From Halorubrum sp. SD626R (GTDB lineage: Archaea; Halobacteriota; Halobacteria; Halobacteriales; Haloferacaceae): a stretch of 64,000 nt of DNA. The first letter of the stretch is position 1; each line of letters starts with the position of its first letter. The stretch spans positions 1 through 64,000 of the forward strand of contig NZ_CVRT01000159.1 in assembly GCF_001261915.1 (NCBI RefSeq). The letters are read 5' to 3'. Both the position numbers and the translations under genes were made by a program. A model generated the notes under the pieces. It was given only the letters and a program-made list of their open reading frames with translations, had not been told where the DNA came from and ran no database searches. Positions 34,007 through 41,893 of this stretch are shown one piece after another.

Positions 34007-35584
34007 TCAGCTGCCCGCGCGGAGGTCGCCGACCGTGAGGACGCGCGTCCCGACGGGCCGTTTCACGAACTCGCCGAGCTCGCGGCCGAGCAGTTCGCTC
34101 ACCCCGCGCTGGGCCGCCACGTCGAGCAGCCGCTGGTCGATCCGGCCGTCGACGACGACCGTGTGCGGGGCCGTCTCGGTCCCCTCGACCGCGTCGAACG
34201 CGTCGCTCGCGTCGACCTCCGCGAGGACGCCGCGGTCGTCGCCGAGCAGGCGGGCGCGGTCGCTCCCGGCGTCGACGACCTCCTGCACGTGCTCCTCGAT
34301 GGACCGCGGTTCGTCGTCGACGGGGGCGTCGTCATCGGTTCGATCGGCGTCGTCGCCGGTCGACATCGTCTCCGTTTCCGGCTCCGAGTCCGCATCCGTC
34401 TCTCCCTCCGCACCCGAGTCCGGCTCCGTCTCGTCTGCCGCCGACTCGTCGGGTTCCGGGCCGGGGTCCGCGCCGTCCTGTCGCCTCCCGTCCGCGGAAT
34501 CGGGGTCGCTCGCCTCCGGTTCGACGGCGTCGACCGCGACCGACCCGTCGGCCGTCGCGTCGGTAGCCGCGGCCGGCGGCGTCTCCTCGACGGCCTCGAC
34601 GAGCCCGCCCTCCGTCGCCCCGCGGGCCGCCTCCGCGACGACGCCGTCCGTCCCCGGATCGGGGGCTTCGGCGTCCGACACGTCCCTCTCCGATACTTCG
34701 GCGTCCGGCGCCTCGGTACCGGCGTCGTCGGATTCGGTCGCCGTCTCGTCGTCCGCGGCCGCCTCGCGGAGGTTGGGCTCGTCGGCGAGGCTCCCGTACG
34801 GGACCTTCCCGCGGAGCGCCTCGAAGACGGCGGTGCGGTCGAGGTCCTCCACCGACTCGCCGGGGGGTGCGAAGGCGACGTAGTCGACGTCGCCCACCTG
34901 CGCCAGCTCGCGGAGGATGAGCTCGCCGCCCCGGTCGCCGTCGAGGAAGGCGGTGACGGTCCGGTCGGCGGTGAGGTCGGCGACCGCGTCGGGGACGTTC
35001 GTCCCCTCGACGGCGACCGCGTTCTTGATCCCGCAGTCGAGCAGCGTGAGCACGTCCGCGCGGCCCTCGACGACGATGACGGCGTCCGAGTCGCCGACGC
35101 GGGGGCCCGCGGGTAGCCCCTCGTAGTCGACGATCCCCTCGACGCGGGCGGCCTCGCGGACCTCTTCGAGGATGTCGTCGCTCGCGAGGCTCGTCTCCTC
35201 GAAGCCGCCGGCGACGAGCTCCTTGGCGCGCTCGACGACTTCGCGGCGCTTCGCCGCCCGCACGTCCTCGATGCTCGTCACCTCCACGGAGGCCTGGCAG
35301 GGACCGATGCGGTCTATCGTCTCCAGCGCGGCCGCGAGGATCGCGGTCTCGACCTTGTCGAGGCTCGACGCGACGGTGACCTCGCCGAACGACTGGCCGT
35401 TCTCCGACTGGACGGAGACGTCGATCCGCCCGACCCGCGACGACTCCTGGAGGTCGCGGAGGTCCAACTCGTCGCCGAGGAGCCCCTCGGTCTGGCCGAA
35501 CACCGCGCCGACGACGTCGCTCCGCTCGACGACGCCGTCCGCCGCGATGGTGGCGTGAATCAGGTATTTTTCTGTGTCTTTCAT
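34007..35584 (-). CDS. dnaG: Archaeal DnaG-type primase
   Basis: A 525-residue protein with the archaeal DnaG layout. The N-terminus MKDTEKYLIHATIAADGVVERSDVVGAVFGQTEG is conserved; the TOPRIM domain follows around 170-260, with VIVVEGRADVLTLLDCGIKNAVAVEGTNVPD and TAFLDGDRGGELILRELAQ (EGxAD and DxD). A 170-residue acidic linker (about 275-445) carrying many Asp/Glu/Thr/Ala precedes the conserved end SELLGRELGEFVKRPVGTRVLTVGDL. In archaea DnaG binds the exosome and may make RNA primers. It stands alone. Confidence 0.93.
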   Translation of the reverse strand: MKDTEKYLIHATIAADGVVERSDVVGAVFGQTEGLLGDELDLRDLQESSRVGRIDVSVQSENGQSFGEVTVASSLDKVETAILAAALETIDRIGPCQASVEVTSIEDVRAAKRREVVERAKELVAGGFEETSLASDDILEEVREAARVEGIVDYEGLPAGPRVGDSDAVIVVEGRADVLTLLDCGIKNAVAVEGTNVPDAVADLTADRTVTAFLDGDRGGELILRELAQVGDVDYVAFAPPGESVEDLDRTAVFEALRGKVPYGSLADEPNLREAAADDETATESDDAGTEAPDAEVSERDVSDAEAPDPGTDGVVAEAARGATEGGLVEAVEETPPAAATDATADGSVAVDAVEPEASDPDSADGRRQDGADPGPEPDESAADETEPDSGAEGETDADSEPETETMSTGDDADRTDDDAPVDDEPRSIEEHVQEVVDAGSDRARLLGDDRGVLAEVDASDAFDAVEGTETAPHTVVVDGRIDQRLLDVAAQRGVSELLGRELGEFVKRPVGTRVLTVGDLRAGS

Positions 35585-35606
35585 GGGAATGTGAATGGTG
35601 ATGATC

Positions 35607-35624
35607 GGACGGCGTCCGCCGTCC
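35607..35624. promoter_or_regulatory. Short inverted repeat upstream of dnaG
   Basis: GGACGGC at 35607-35613 and GCCGTCC at 35618-35624 form an exact seven-base dyad around GTCC, 23-40 bases before the dnaG start at 35584. It could be an operator over the promoter or a leader hairpin. On the minus strand no TATA box closer than the dyad is convincing. Confidence 0.35.
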
Positions 35625-35710
35625 GTGCGTCGTTGTGCACGTCGCCGAAAATAGTTATCGCACCCGCCACCGTCGAGCCTCTTTGAAGAAATATATTCTA
35701 CAATACATCG

Positions 35711-35728
35711 TATCGAACCTGTTCGATA
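35711..35728. promoter_or_regulatory. Perfect 8-base inverted repeat before the DUF3311-symporter pair
   Basis: TATCGAAC, the spacer CT, and GTTCGATA form an exact dyad. It lies in an AT-rich intergenic block and ends 33 bases before ATG 35762, immediately upstream of ACTTAAG, a likely TATA/BRE region. The placement fits a repressor or activator site for the downstream transport genes. Its inner core, CGAAC-N2-GTTCG, is repeated in the dyad at 56151-56164. Confidence 0.55.
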
Positions 35729-35761
35729 AGACTTAAGCCTTCAAAGACGTGATCTTTCGAT

Positions 35762-36046
35762 ATGAGACGACCTCGGAGAGATATCGTGTGGATTCCGACG
35801 TTCGCCATGCTCGTCGCGTTCGCGGTGCCGTGGCCGCTGTGGGGCGCCGACCGCGTCGTCGCCGGGCTTCCGGTGTGGATCTGGTGGCACGTCGCGTGGC
35901 TCGGGCTCTGTGCGGTCCTGTTCTCGCGGTTCGCCCGGAGCGGCGCGTGGGAGCGCGGGATAGGGCTCCGGCCCGAGGCGGACGGGGACGACCGCGGCGC
36001 GGGCGGCGATCCGAGGGCTCCCCCCGCCCGGGGTGATCGGCCGTGA
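35762..36046 (+). CDS. DUF3311 membrane protein, symporter companion
   Basis: A 94-residue protein with two hydrophobic segments (about 8-30, IVWIPTFAMLVAFAVPWPLWG, and 35-57, GLPVWIWWHVAWLGLCAVLF), typical of DUF3311 proteins that occur as a small companion of PanF-type sodium/solute symporters. The C-terminal 35 residues are a polar Gly/Asp/Arg tail. Its stop overlaps the symporter GTG start by four bases (GTGA), so both are made together. A possible auxiliary subunit; no role has been demonstrated that I know of. Confidence 0.82.
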   Translation: MRRPRRDIVWIPTFAMLVAFAVPWPLWGADRVVAGLPVWIWWHVAWLGLCAVLFSRFARSGAWERGIGLRPEADGDDRGAGGDPRAPPARGDRP

Positions 36047-37527
36047 CGCTCGGGCTCTCGCTCGGCATCGTCGTCGGGTACCTCCTCTTAGCGCTCGCGG
36101 TCGGCCTCGTCGCCTACCGCGTCTCGGAGACGACAGCAGAGGACTACTACCTCGCGAGCCGGTCGATCGGCACGGTCGTCCTGCTGTTCACGACCTTCGC
36201 CACGCTGCTGTCCGCGTTCACCTTCTTCGGCGGGCCGAACCTCGCGTACCTCGCGGGCCCGGAGTGGCTGATCGTGATGGGGACGCTCGACGGCGTGCTG
36301 TTCGCCGTGCTGTGGTACGCGATCGGCTACAAGCAGTGGCTGATCGGGAACCGCAACGGCTACGTGACGCTCGGGGAGATGCTCGGCGACCGGTTCGGCT
36401 CGACCGGGCTCCGGGCGCTCGTCGCCGGCGTGAGCCTCCTCTGGCTGTTCCCGTACGTCATGCTCCAGCAGATGGGCGCCGGCGAGGCCCTCGTCGGGCT
36501 CACCGACGGCGTCGTCCCCTACTGGGGCGGCGCGGCGCTCATCACGGCCTTCATGATCCTCTACGTCGTCCTCGCGGGGATGCGCGGGGTCGCGTGGACG
36601 GACACGATACAGGGACTCTTCATGCTCTCCGTCGTCTGGATCGCCGCCGTCTGGGTGGTGTCGGCCGTCGGCGGCGTCGGCGCGGCCACCGGCGCGATGC
36701 TCGACGCCCGCCCCGAGTTCGGGAACTTCGGCGGCGGCACCTACTCGGTCGGCTTCATCGTCTCCACGGCGATCACCATCGCGTTCGGCGTGACGATGTT
36801 CCCGCAGATCAACCAGCGGTTCTTCGTCGCGAAGTCCGGCGAGACGCTGAAGCGGTCGTTCGCGCTGTGGCCGGTGCTCGTCCTCCTGCTGTTCGTCCCC
36901 GCGTTCATGATCGGCGCGTGGGCGGCCGGGATGCCGGTCGACGTGCCCGAGGGTGCGAACGTGCTCCCGGTCGTGCTGAACGAGTACGCGCCGGCCTGGT
37001 TCGCGGCGCTCGTGATCGCCGGAGCGATGGCCGCGATGATGTCCTCGTCGGACTCGATGCTGCTGTCGGGGTCGTCGTACTTCACCCGCGACCTCTACCG
37101 GCCCGTGATCAACGCCGACGCCTCGGCGGAGCGCGAGGCGTGGGTCGCCCGGCTCGGCGTCGCCGCCTTCGCGCTGCTCGCGTTCATCGCCAGCCTGTTC
37201 CGGCCCGGGACGCTGATCGAGGTCGGCGACACAGCATTCTCCGGGTTCGCGCTGCTCGCGCTCCCGGTCATCTGTGCGCTCTACTGGGAGCGGACCACCC
37301 GGACCGGGATGATCGCCGGCGTGCTCGTCCCGCAGCTCGCCTACCTCGCGGTGGTGCTGTCGGCGGTCGTCGGCTTCGTCCCGACGCTCCCGCGGACCGT
37401 CCTCGGCGGCTGGGACGTCGCGCTCGGGCTGATGGCGCTCTCGGCCGTCCTCACCGTCGGCGTCTCGCTCCTCACCGCGCCGAGCGCCGAGGGCGACGCC
37501 TCGCGGTTCGCGGTCGCGGGCGACTGA
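36043..37527 (+). CDS. Sodium:solute symporter (SSS family, PanF-like)
   Basis: A 494-residue membrane carrier, start GTG 36043. About 13 hydrophobic helices are visible. Typical SSS marks are YYLASRSIGTVVLLFTTFATLLSAFTFFGGPNLAY near the N-terminus (sodium-binding unwound helix), GNRNGYVTLGEMLGDRFG, and the second sodium-site helix AAMMSSSDSMLLSGSSYFTRDLYRPV. The pairing with DUF3311 and the length are like PanF and related monocarboxylate carriers, so a small organic acid substrate is likely but not certain. An upstream dyad suggests regulation. Confidence 0.9.
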   Translation: MTLGLSLGIVVGYLLLALAVGLVAYRVSETTAEDYYLASRSIGTVVLLFTTFATLLSAFTFFGGPNLAYLAGPEWLIVMGTLDGVLFAVLWYAIGYKQWLIGNRNGYVTLGEMLGDRFGSTGLRALVAGVSLLWLFPYVMLQQMGAGEALVGLTDGVVPYWGGAALITAFMILYVVLAGMRGVAWTDTIQGLFMLSVVWIAAVWVVSAVGGVGAATGAMLDARPEFGNFGGGTYSVGFIVSTAITIAFGVTMFPQINQRFFVAKSGETLKRSFALWPVLVLLLFVPAFMIGAWAAGMPVDVPEGANVLPVVLNEYAPAWFAALVIAGAMAAMMSSSDSMLLSGSSYFTRDLYRPVINADASAEREAWVARLGVAAFALLAFIASLFRPGTLIEVGDTAFSGFALLALPVICALYWERTTRTGMIAGVLVPQLAYLAVVLSAVVGFVPTLPRTVLGGWDVALGLMALSAVLTVGVSLLTAPSAEGDASRFAVAGD

Positions 37528-37646
37528 GATCCGTCGTCGGGCGTCGATCTCCGCCCCCCGTGTCGGTCCCGTCTTCCGGTGTCGGTCCCCGGTCGGCGTC
37601 GATCGAACGGCCGCGGACGCCGGACCGCGGCTCACACACCGATAGT

Positions 37647-37654
37647 TTATATGC
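37647..37654 (+). promoter_or_regulatory. TATA element of the secreted protein gene
   Basis: TTTATATG lies 30-37 bases upstream of ATG 37684, the spacing of an archaeal TATA box with a short leader. It stands out in an otherwise GC-rich intergenic segment of 156 bases. Confidence 0.5.
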
Positions 37655-37683
37655 TCACACTACCATCTAATCGTAGAACTACT

Positions 37684-38172
37684 ATGAGACGTATTTCCAT
37701 GATCCTCGCCGTCGCGGTCCTGCTCGCGGGCGCGCTGGCCGGCGTCGCGGTCGCGCAGTCCGACGACGGCGCGGCCGCGCAGGCCGACGACGGCGACGAC
37801 CTGTATGAGTCGCTGGAGGAGATGGTCCCCGCGTACAACGAGAACGCGGACTCGGTCGACCTCGGTCCCGTCAACCTCGCCGGGACGAGTAACATCTACA
37901 TCCAGGACGGGTCGTCGGAGGTCACGTACTCGATCACCATGGACCGACAGAACCGGATCACCGACCTCGACGACAGCCGCAGCGAGGACGCGAGACGGAA
38001 GATCACGACCGACCGAGAGACGGTCGAGGAGCTCGTCGCGGCCGACAACCCCGCCGCGGCCTTCCGGAACGCCGTCGCCGCCGACGACATCGTGATCACC
38101 GGGGAGGCGGGCAGGCCCGTCGAACGGGTCAAGTGGACGGTGATCAACGCGGTCAAGGGATTCTTCATCTGA
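37684..38172 (+). CDS. Secreted protein with Sec signal, unknown function
   Basis: A 162-residue exported protein: MRRISMILAVAVLLAGALAGVAVAQ is a Sec signal with a cleavage site after AVA-Q. The mature part is acidic and begins SDDGAAAQADDGDDLYESLEEMVPAYNENADSVDLGPVN, followed by a small domain (VTYSITMDRQNRITDLDDSRSEDARRKITTDRETVEELVAADNPAAAF). This pattern recurs in haloarchaeal secreted proteins and vaguely recalls an SCP2-like ligand fold, but that is a guess. No lipobox is present. Confidence 0.6.
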   Translation: MRRISMILAVAVLLAGALAGVAVAQSDDGAAAQADDGDDLYESLEEMVPAYNENADSVDLGPVNLAGTSNIYIQDGSSEVTYSITMDRQNRITDLDDSRSEDARRKITTDRETVEELVAADNPAAAFRNAVAADDIVITGEAGRPVERVKWTVINAVKGFFI

Positions 38173-38220
38173 GCGCGTCGGTCTCGATCGGGATCGCTCC
38201 CCCGAGGGGCGACGGTCCCG

Positions 38221-38346
38221 TCAGTCGCCGTCCGCTGCGGTGCCGCCGCCGTCGACCGCGCGCTCGGCGGCGGTCGCGAACATTCCCCGTCGCGTCGCGA
38301 GCGCGTAGTACGCGCCCAGCCCGAGGAAGCCGGCGACGTCGAACAT
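38221..38346 (-). CDS. Tiny membrane-associated protein (41 aa)
   Basis: From ATG 38346 the frame reads MFDVAGFLGLGAYYALATRRGMFATAAERAVDGGGTAADGD. The first 18 residues form a hydrophobic helix followed by two arginines and a short amphipathic part. Peptides of this appearance are repeatedly annotated in Halorubrum genomes. It sits between two rightward genes and has its own AT-rich upstream sequence (GATAGTTTCGTATCTG). Coding is plausible but short. Confidence 0.5.
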   Translation of the reverse strand: MFDVAGFLGLGAYYALATRRGMFATAAERAVDGGGTAADGD

Positions 38347-38479
38347 CGGATAGTTTCGTATCTGTTCACGATAACAAAGTGTTGTTGCCGTCGGGCGTCC
38401 GACCGGTTCGTCGCGGTCGACCGACGTCGGTCTCGTCGGTGACCCGCACGTTTTTGCACGCGGCCGCCGTGGGTCGGGT

Positions 38480-39418
38480 ATGCAACGCGGCCGTCGGAAG
38501 CCGGACTGGCTGAAGTCGCGGCCCCCCTCCGGTTCCCGATTCACGGAGATTAAGGAGCGCCTCCGCGAGCGCGACCTCCACACCGTCTGTGAAGAGGCCA
38601 ACTGCCCGAACATGGGCGAATGCTGGTCGGGACGCGACGGCCCCGGCACCGCGACGTTCATGCTGATGGGAGACCGCTGCTCGCGCGGCTGTAACTTCTG
38701 TGACGTGGAGACGGGCGGGATGGAGCCGCTCGACCCCGACGAGCCCGCGAACGTCGCCGAGGCGGTGACCGAGATCGGGCTCGACTACGTCGTCCTCACC
38801 TCCGTCGACCGCGACGACCTCGCGGACGGCGGCTCCGCGCACTTCGCCGAGACGATCCGCGAGATCAAGCGGCGCGACCCGCGGATCCTCGTCGAGACGC
38901 TGATCCCCGACTTCCAGGGCGATCCGGACGCGATCGACCGAATCATCGACGCCGGGCCGGACGTGATCGCCCACAACGTCGAGACGGTCGAGCGCCTCCA
39001 GTGGCCCGTGCGCGACCGACGCGCCGACTACGAGCAGTCGCTCGCCGTGCTCGACCGGGTGAACCGCGAGTCCGACGTCCACACCAAGACGAGCCTCATG
39101 CTCGGCGTCGGCGAGTACGCCCACGAGGTGTACCGGACGCTCGGCGACCTCAGCGAGGTCGGCGTCGACGTGGTCACCTTCGGCCAGTACCTCCGGCCGT
39201 CGCGCTCGCACCTCGACGTGTTCGACTACGTCCACCCCGACGCCTTCGAGACCTGGCGCGCGGTCGCCGAGGAGGAGTTCGACTTCCTCTACTGCGCCTC
39301 GGGACCGATGGTCCGCTCGTCGTACAAGGCCGGCGAGCTGTTCGTCGAGGCGCTGCTCCGCGAGGGGCGCTCGCCGGAGGACGCCCGCCGCCAGGCGCGC
39401 GCGGCCGGCGGGGACTGA
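38480..39418 (+). CDS. lipA: Lipoyl synthase
   Basis: A 312-residue radical-SAM enzyme that inserts two sulfurs into octanoyl groups on lipoyl domains. Both clusters are visible: the auxiliary CxxxxCxxxxxC, CEEANCPNMGEC, near residues 37-48, and the SAM cluster CSRGCNFC at about 69-76. Other LipA marks are LTSVDRDDLADGGSAHFAETI, HNVETVERLQWPVRDRRADYEQSL and TFGQYLRPSRSHL. The acidic tail RSPEDARRQARAAGGD is halophile-typical. A lipoate-protein ligase or LipB was not found nearby. Confidence 0.95.
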   Translation: MQRGRRKPDWLKSRPPSGSRFTEIKERLRERDLHTVCEEANCPNMGECWSGRDGPGTATFMLMGDRCSRGCNFCDVETGGMEPLDPDEPANVAEAVTEIGLDYVVLTSVDRDDLADGGSAHFAETIREIKRRDPRILVETLIPDFQGDPDAIDRIIDAGPDVIAHNVETVERLQWPVRDRRADYEQSLAVLDRVNRESDVHTKTSLMLGVGEYAHEVYRTLGDLSEVGVDVVTFGQYLRPSRSHLDVFDYVHPDAFETWRAVAEEEFDFLYCASGPMVRSSYKAGELFVEALLREGRSPEDARRQARAAGGD

Positions 39419-39560
39419 CGACAGCCGCGTGCGACCGGGAGGGACCGGGGAACGTGTACGGGTTCTGTTACGACCGCCCCGAAAACGACTCGGGGCCGGG
39501 CGGCGATAATACACCTAATATGTGTGCAAATGCCAGGAGCTGTGCGGAAGTTGACAGGGA

Positions 39561-39568
39561 TATACTTA
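39561..39568 (+). promoter_or_regulatory. TATA element of the substrate-binding protein gene
   Basis: TATACTTA lies 27-34 bases upstream of ATG 39595 in an AT-rich segment, a position typical of archaeal promoters with little or no leader. A purine-rich stretch just upstream (GTTGACAGGGA) could serve as BRE. Confidence 0.5.
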
Positions 39569-39594
39569 TCAAAGAGGGCTCTATATGACTGGGT

Positions 39595-40983
39595 ATGTCA
39601 TACCACAAACGACGGCGTGACGTGTTGAAGGCAGTCGGTGTCGCTGGCGCGGTCGGCCTCGCCGGCTGTGCCGGGGGAGACGGCGGAGACGGCGGCGACG
39701 GCGGAGACGGCGAGGACGGCGGCGACGGAATGGACGGCGAGGACGGCGGGTCCACCGGCGACGGCGGCTCCGGCGGCGGCAGTCCGGATCTGCTCGTCGT
39801 CATCGGTTACCCCGAGAGCGGGATCCAGCTGTTCCGCGACTACTACGCCGCCTCGGACGGCTCGGAGGACATCCTCATCCCAGACGGCCTCCAGGACCCC
39901 TCGCTGCCCGGTCAGGTCGGCAACGCGATGGACAACGTCACCGGGACCGCGCCGGCGGCGGGCGGCCCGAACCAGGAGGCGTTCGCGACCCTGTACGAGG
40001 ACACGTACGACGAGACGCCCGGCGTGTTCACCTCGCAGTCGTACGACTCCGCGGCGGCGCTCATCCTCGCGAACGTCGCGGCGGGCGAGAACAACGGGAC
40101 CGCGGTCCGCGACCAGCTCCGTCGGATCGCGAACCCCGACGGTACCTCGTACGGGCCCGGGGAGTTCCTCGACGCCGTCGAGGCGGCCGCGAACGGCGAT
40201 AACATCAACTACCAGGGCGCGTCGAGCGCCGTCAACTTCGACCAGAACGGCGACCCGGCGTCGGCGGCCTACCAGATCTGGGAGTTCGCCGGTCAGAGCG
40301 CCGACTCCGTCGACGTCCAGGAGACGCAGAGCTTCTCGGGCGAGAACCCCGACGGAGCCGGTCCCTCGGCCGACGAGGCGCCCGGCGGCCTCGGTCGCGA
40401 GGTGAGCCTCGGCATCTTGTTGCCCGAGACCGGTGACCTGGCGTCGACGGGCCAACCGATGATCCGCGCGGCGGAGATCCCGGCCCAGCAGGTCAACGAC
40501 TCCGACCTCGACCTGACGGTGAACGCCCAGTTCGAGGACACGAACACCTCGCCCGACCAGGGGGTCAGCGGCGCGCAGTCGCTGATCAACTCGGGCGTGC
40601 CCGCCGTCTGCGGGACCGCCTCGTCCGGCGTGAACGTCCCGGTCTGTACGGAGGCGCTCATCCCGAACGAGGTCGTCGGCTGCTCGCCGTCGAGCACCGC
40701 GCTGTCGGTGACGAACCTCGAAGACGACGACTACATCTTCCGGACCGCCCCGAGCGACCAGCTCCAGGGCCGGGTCATGGCCCAAGTCGCCTCCGAGCGG
40801 CTCGGTGCCTCGACCGTCGCGACGCTGTACGTCAACAACGACTACGGCCAGCAGCTCTCGAACCGGTTCAGCAACGTGTTCGAGGACTCGTTCGACGGCA
40901 CGGTGAACGACCAGATCAGCTTCAACATCGGCGAGTCGTCGTACTCCAACGTCGTCGAGCAGGCGCTTTCGAGCGGGAACTGA
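39595..40983 (+). CDS. LivK-type substrate-binding lipoprotein, apparently circularly permuted
   Basis: A 462-residue exported protein: KRRRDVLKAVGVAG and LAGC (C25) predict Tat export and lipid anchoring, then a Gly/Asp linker (26-62). The remaining order is unusual. Residues 63-245 (PDLLVVIGYPESGIQLFRDYY ... NFDQNGDPASAAYQIWEFAG) match the part that normally ends LivK-type proteins; a second linker (246-268) follows; and residues 268-462 (VSLGILLPETGDLASTGQP ... SSYSNVVEQALSSGN) match the part that normally begins them. In ordinary homologues ALSSGN runs straight into PDLLVV. The livHMGF genes face this gene, so it is the likely receptor for branched-chain amino acids. Confidence 0.85.
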   Translation: MSYHKRRRDVLKAVGVAGAVGLAGCAGGDGGDGGDGGDGEDGGDGMDGEDGGSTGDGGSGGGSPDLLVVIGYPESGIQLFRDYYAASDGSEDILIPDGLQDPSLPGQVGNAMDNVTGTAPAAGGPNQEAFATLYEDTYDETPGVFTSQSYDSAAALILANVAAGENNGTAVRDQLRRIANPDGTSYGPGEFLDAVEAAANGDNINYQGASSAVNFDQNGDPASAAYQIWEFAGQSADSVDVQETQSFSGENPDGAGPSADEAPGGLGREVSLGILLPETGDLASTGQPMIRAAEIPAQQVNDSDLDLTVNAQFEDTNTSPDQGVSGAQSLINSGVPAVCGTASSGVNVPVCTEALIPNEVVGCSPSSTALSVTNLEDDDYIFRTAPSDQLQGRVMAQVASERLGASTVATLYVNNDYGQQLSNRFSNVFEDSFDGTVNDQISFNIGESSYSNVVEQALSSGN

Positions 40984-41033
40984 TCGGATCGGAGGCCGAC
41001 GCGTCGACCCGGGCGGCCGACCGAACTCTCTCG

Positions 41034-41040
41034 TTTTTTT
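41034..41040 (+). terminator. T-run terminator after the substrate-binding protein gene
   Basis: Seven T residues lie 51-57 bases after the stop codon, in a GC-rich region where such a run is rare. Archaeal RNA polymerase often stops at oligo-T without a hairpin. The gene's rightward transcript and the leftward liv operon converge here. Confidence 0.5.
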
Positions 41041-41188
41041 CGCGCGCTCCGACCGAGGAGCGGCGCGGCTCGTGTGCCGCCCCCTCGCGAGTGACGCGTC
41101 GCTACCGGTGCGTCTTCGATCCCTCTCTCAAACGATCTGACCGAGAACGGATCGCGTCGCGGACCGACTGCCGACGCGCGGCGGCCGA

Positions 41189-41893
41189 CTACCCGCCGAG
41201 GAACTCCCGGCGGACCTCCTCGTCGTTCAGTAGCGTGGTCCCCTCGTCCTCGAACCGGTTCTGTCCGTTCGCGAGCACGTATCCGCGGTCACAGCGTCTG
41301 AGCGCCTCCTTGGCGTTCTGCTCGACCATGAGGATCGCCGTGCCCGTCTCGTTGATCTCGTCGATCTTGTCGAACATCTCGTCGACGAGGTCGGGCGCGA
41401 GCCCGGCGCTGGGCTCGTCGAGCAGCAGCAGCTCGGGGTCGAGCATCAGCGCGCGGCCCATCGCGAGCATCTGTCGCTGGCCGCCGCTCAGCGTGCCCGC
41501 CTGCTGGTGCTTCCGCTCTTCGAGGATCGGGAAGCGGTCGTACACCTTTCTGAGTTCCTCCTGCGGGACCTCGTCGAGGATGTACGCGCCCATCTCTAAG
41601 TTCTCCTCGACGTCGAGCTCCGCGAAGACGTTCTCGCTCTGCGGGACGTACCCCAGTCCCTTGTGGATCACGTCCTCCGGTTTCGTGCCGCTGATGTCCT
41701 CCTCGTCGAACGTCACCGTCCCGCCCATGTGGGTCGTCAGGCCGAACACCGACTTCATGACGGTGGACTTGCCGGCCCCGTTCGGACCGACGATGGTGAC
41801 GTACTCCTCGCCGTCGACGTCGAGGTAGATGTCGGTGAGAATCTGGAGGTCGCCGTATCCGGCGTCGAGGTCGCGGACCTCCAGGAGGCTCAT
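41189..41893 (-). CDS. livF: Branched-chain amino acid ABC transporter ATPase LivF
   Basis: A 234-residue LivF-type ATPase. Walker A GPNGAGKST is near residue 36; the signature LSGGQRQMLAMGRALMLDPELLLLDEPSAGL is around 137-167; and the switch ends in MVEQNAKEALRRCDRGYVLANG, the H-loop position being Gln-Asn as in many LivF. The start ATG 41893 overlaps the livG stop by four bases. It is last of four coupled leftward genes. Confidence 0.93.
   Translation of the reverse strand: MSLLEVRDLDAGYGDLQILTDIYLDVDGEEYVTIVGPNGAGKSTVMKSVFGLTTHMGGTVTFDEEDISGTKPEDVIHKGLGYVPQSENVFAELDVEENLEMGAYILDEVPQEELRKVYDRFPILEERKHQQAGTLSGGQRQMLAMGRALMLDPELLLLDEPSAGLAPDLVDEMFDKIDEINETGTAILMVEQNAKEALRRCDRGYVLANGQNRFEDEGTTLLNDEEVRREFLGG

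Noticed and set aside
39651..39790. Gly/Asp repeats near the start of the substrate-binding protein considered as a DNA repeat or CRISPR-like array
   Set aside because: They are codon-level repeats of a flexible lipoprotein linker, common after the lipid anchor; there are no spacers and no cas genes in the window.
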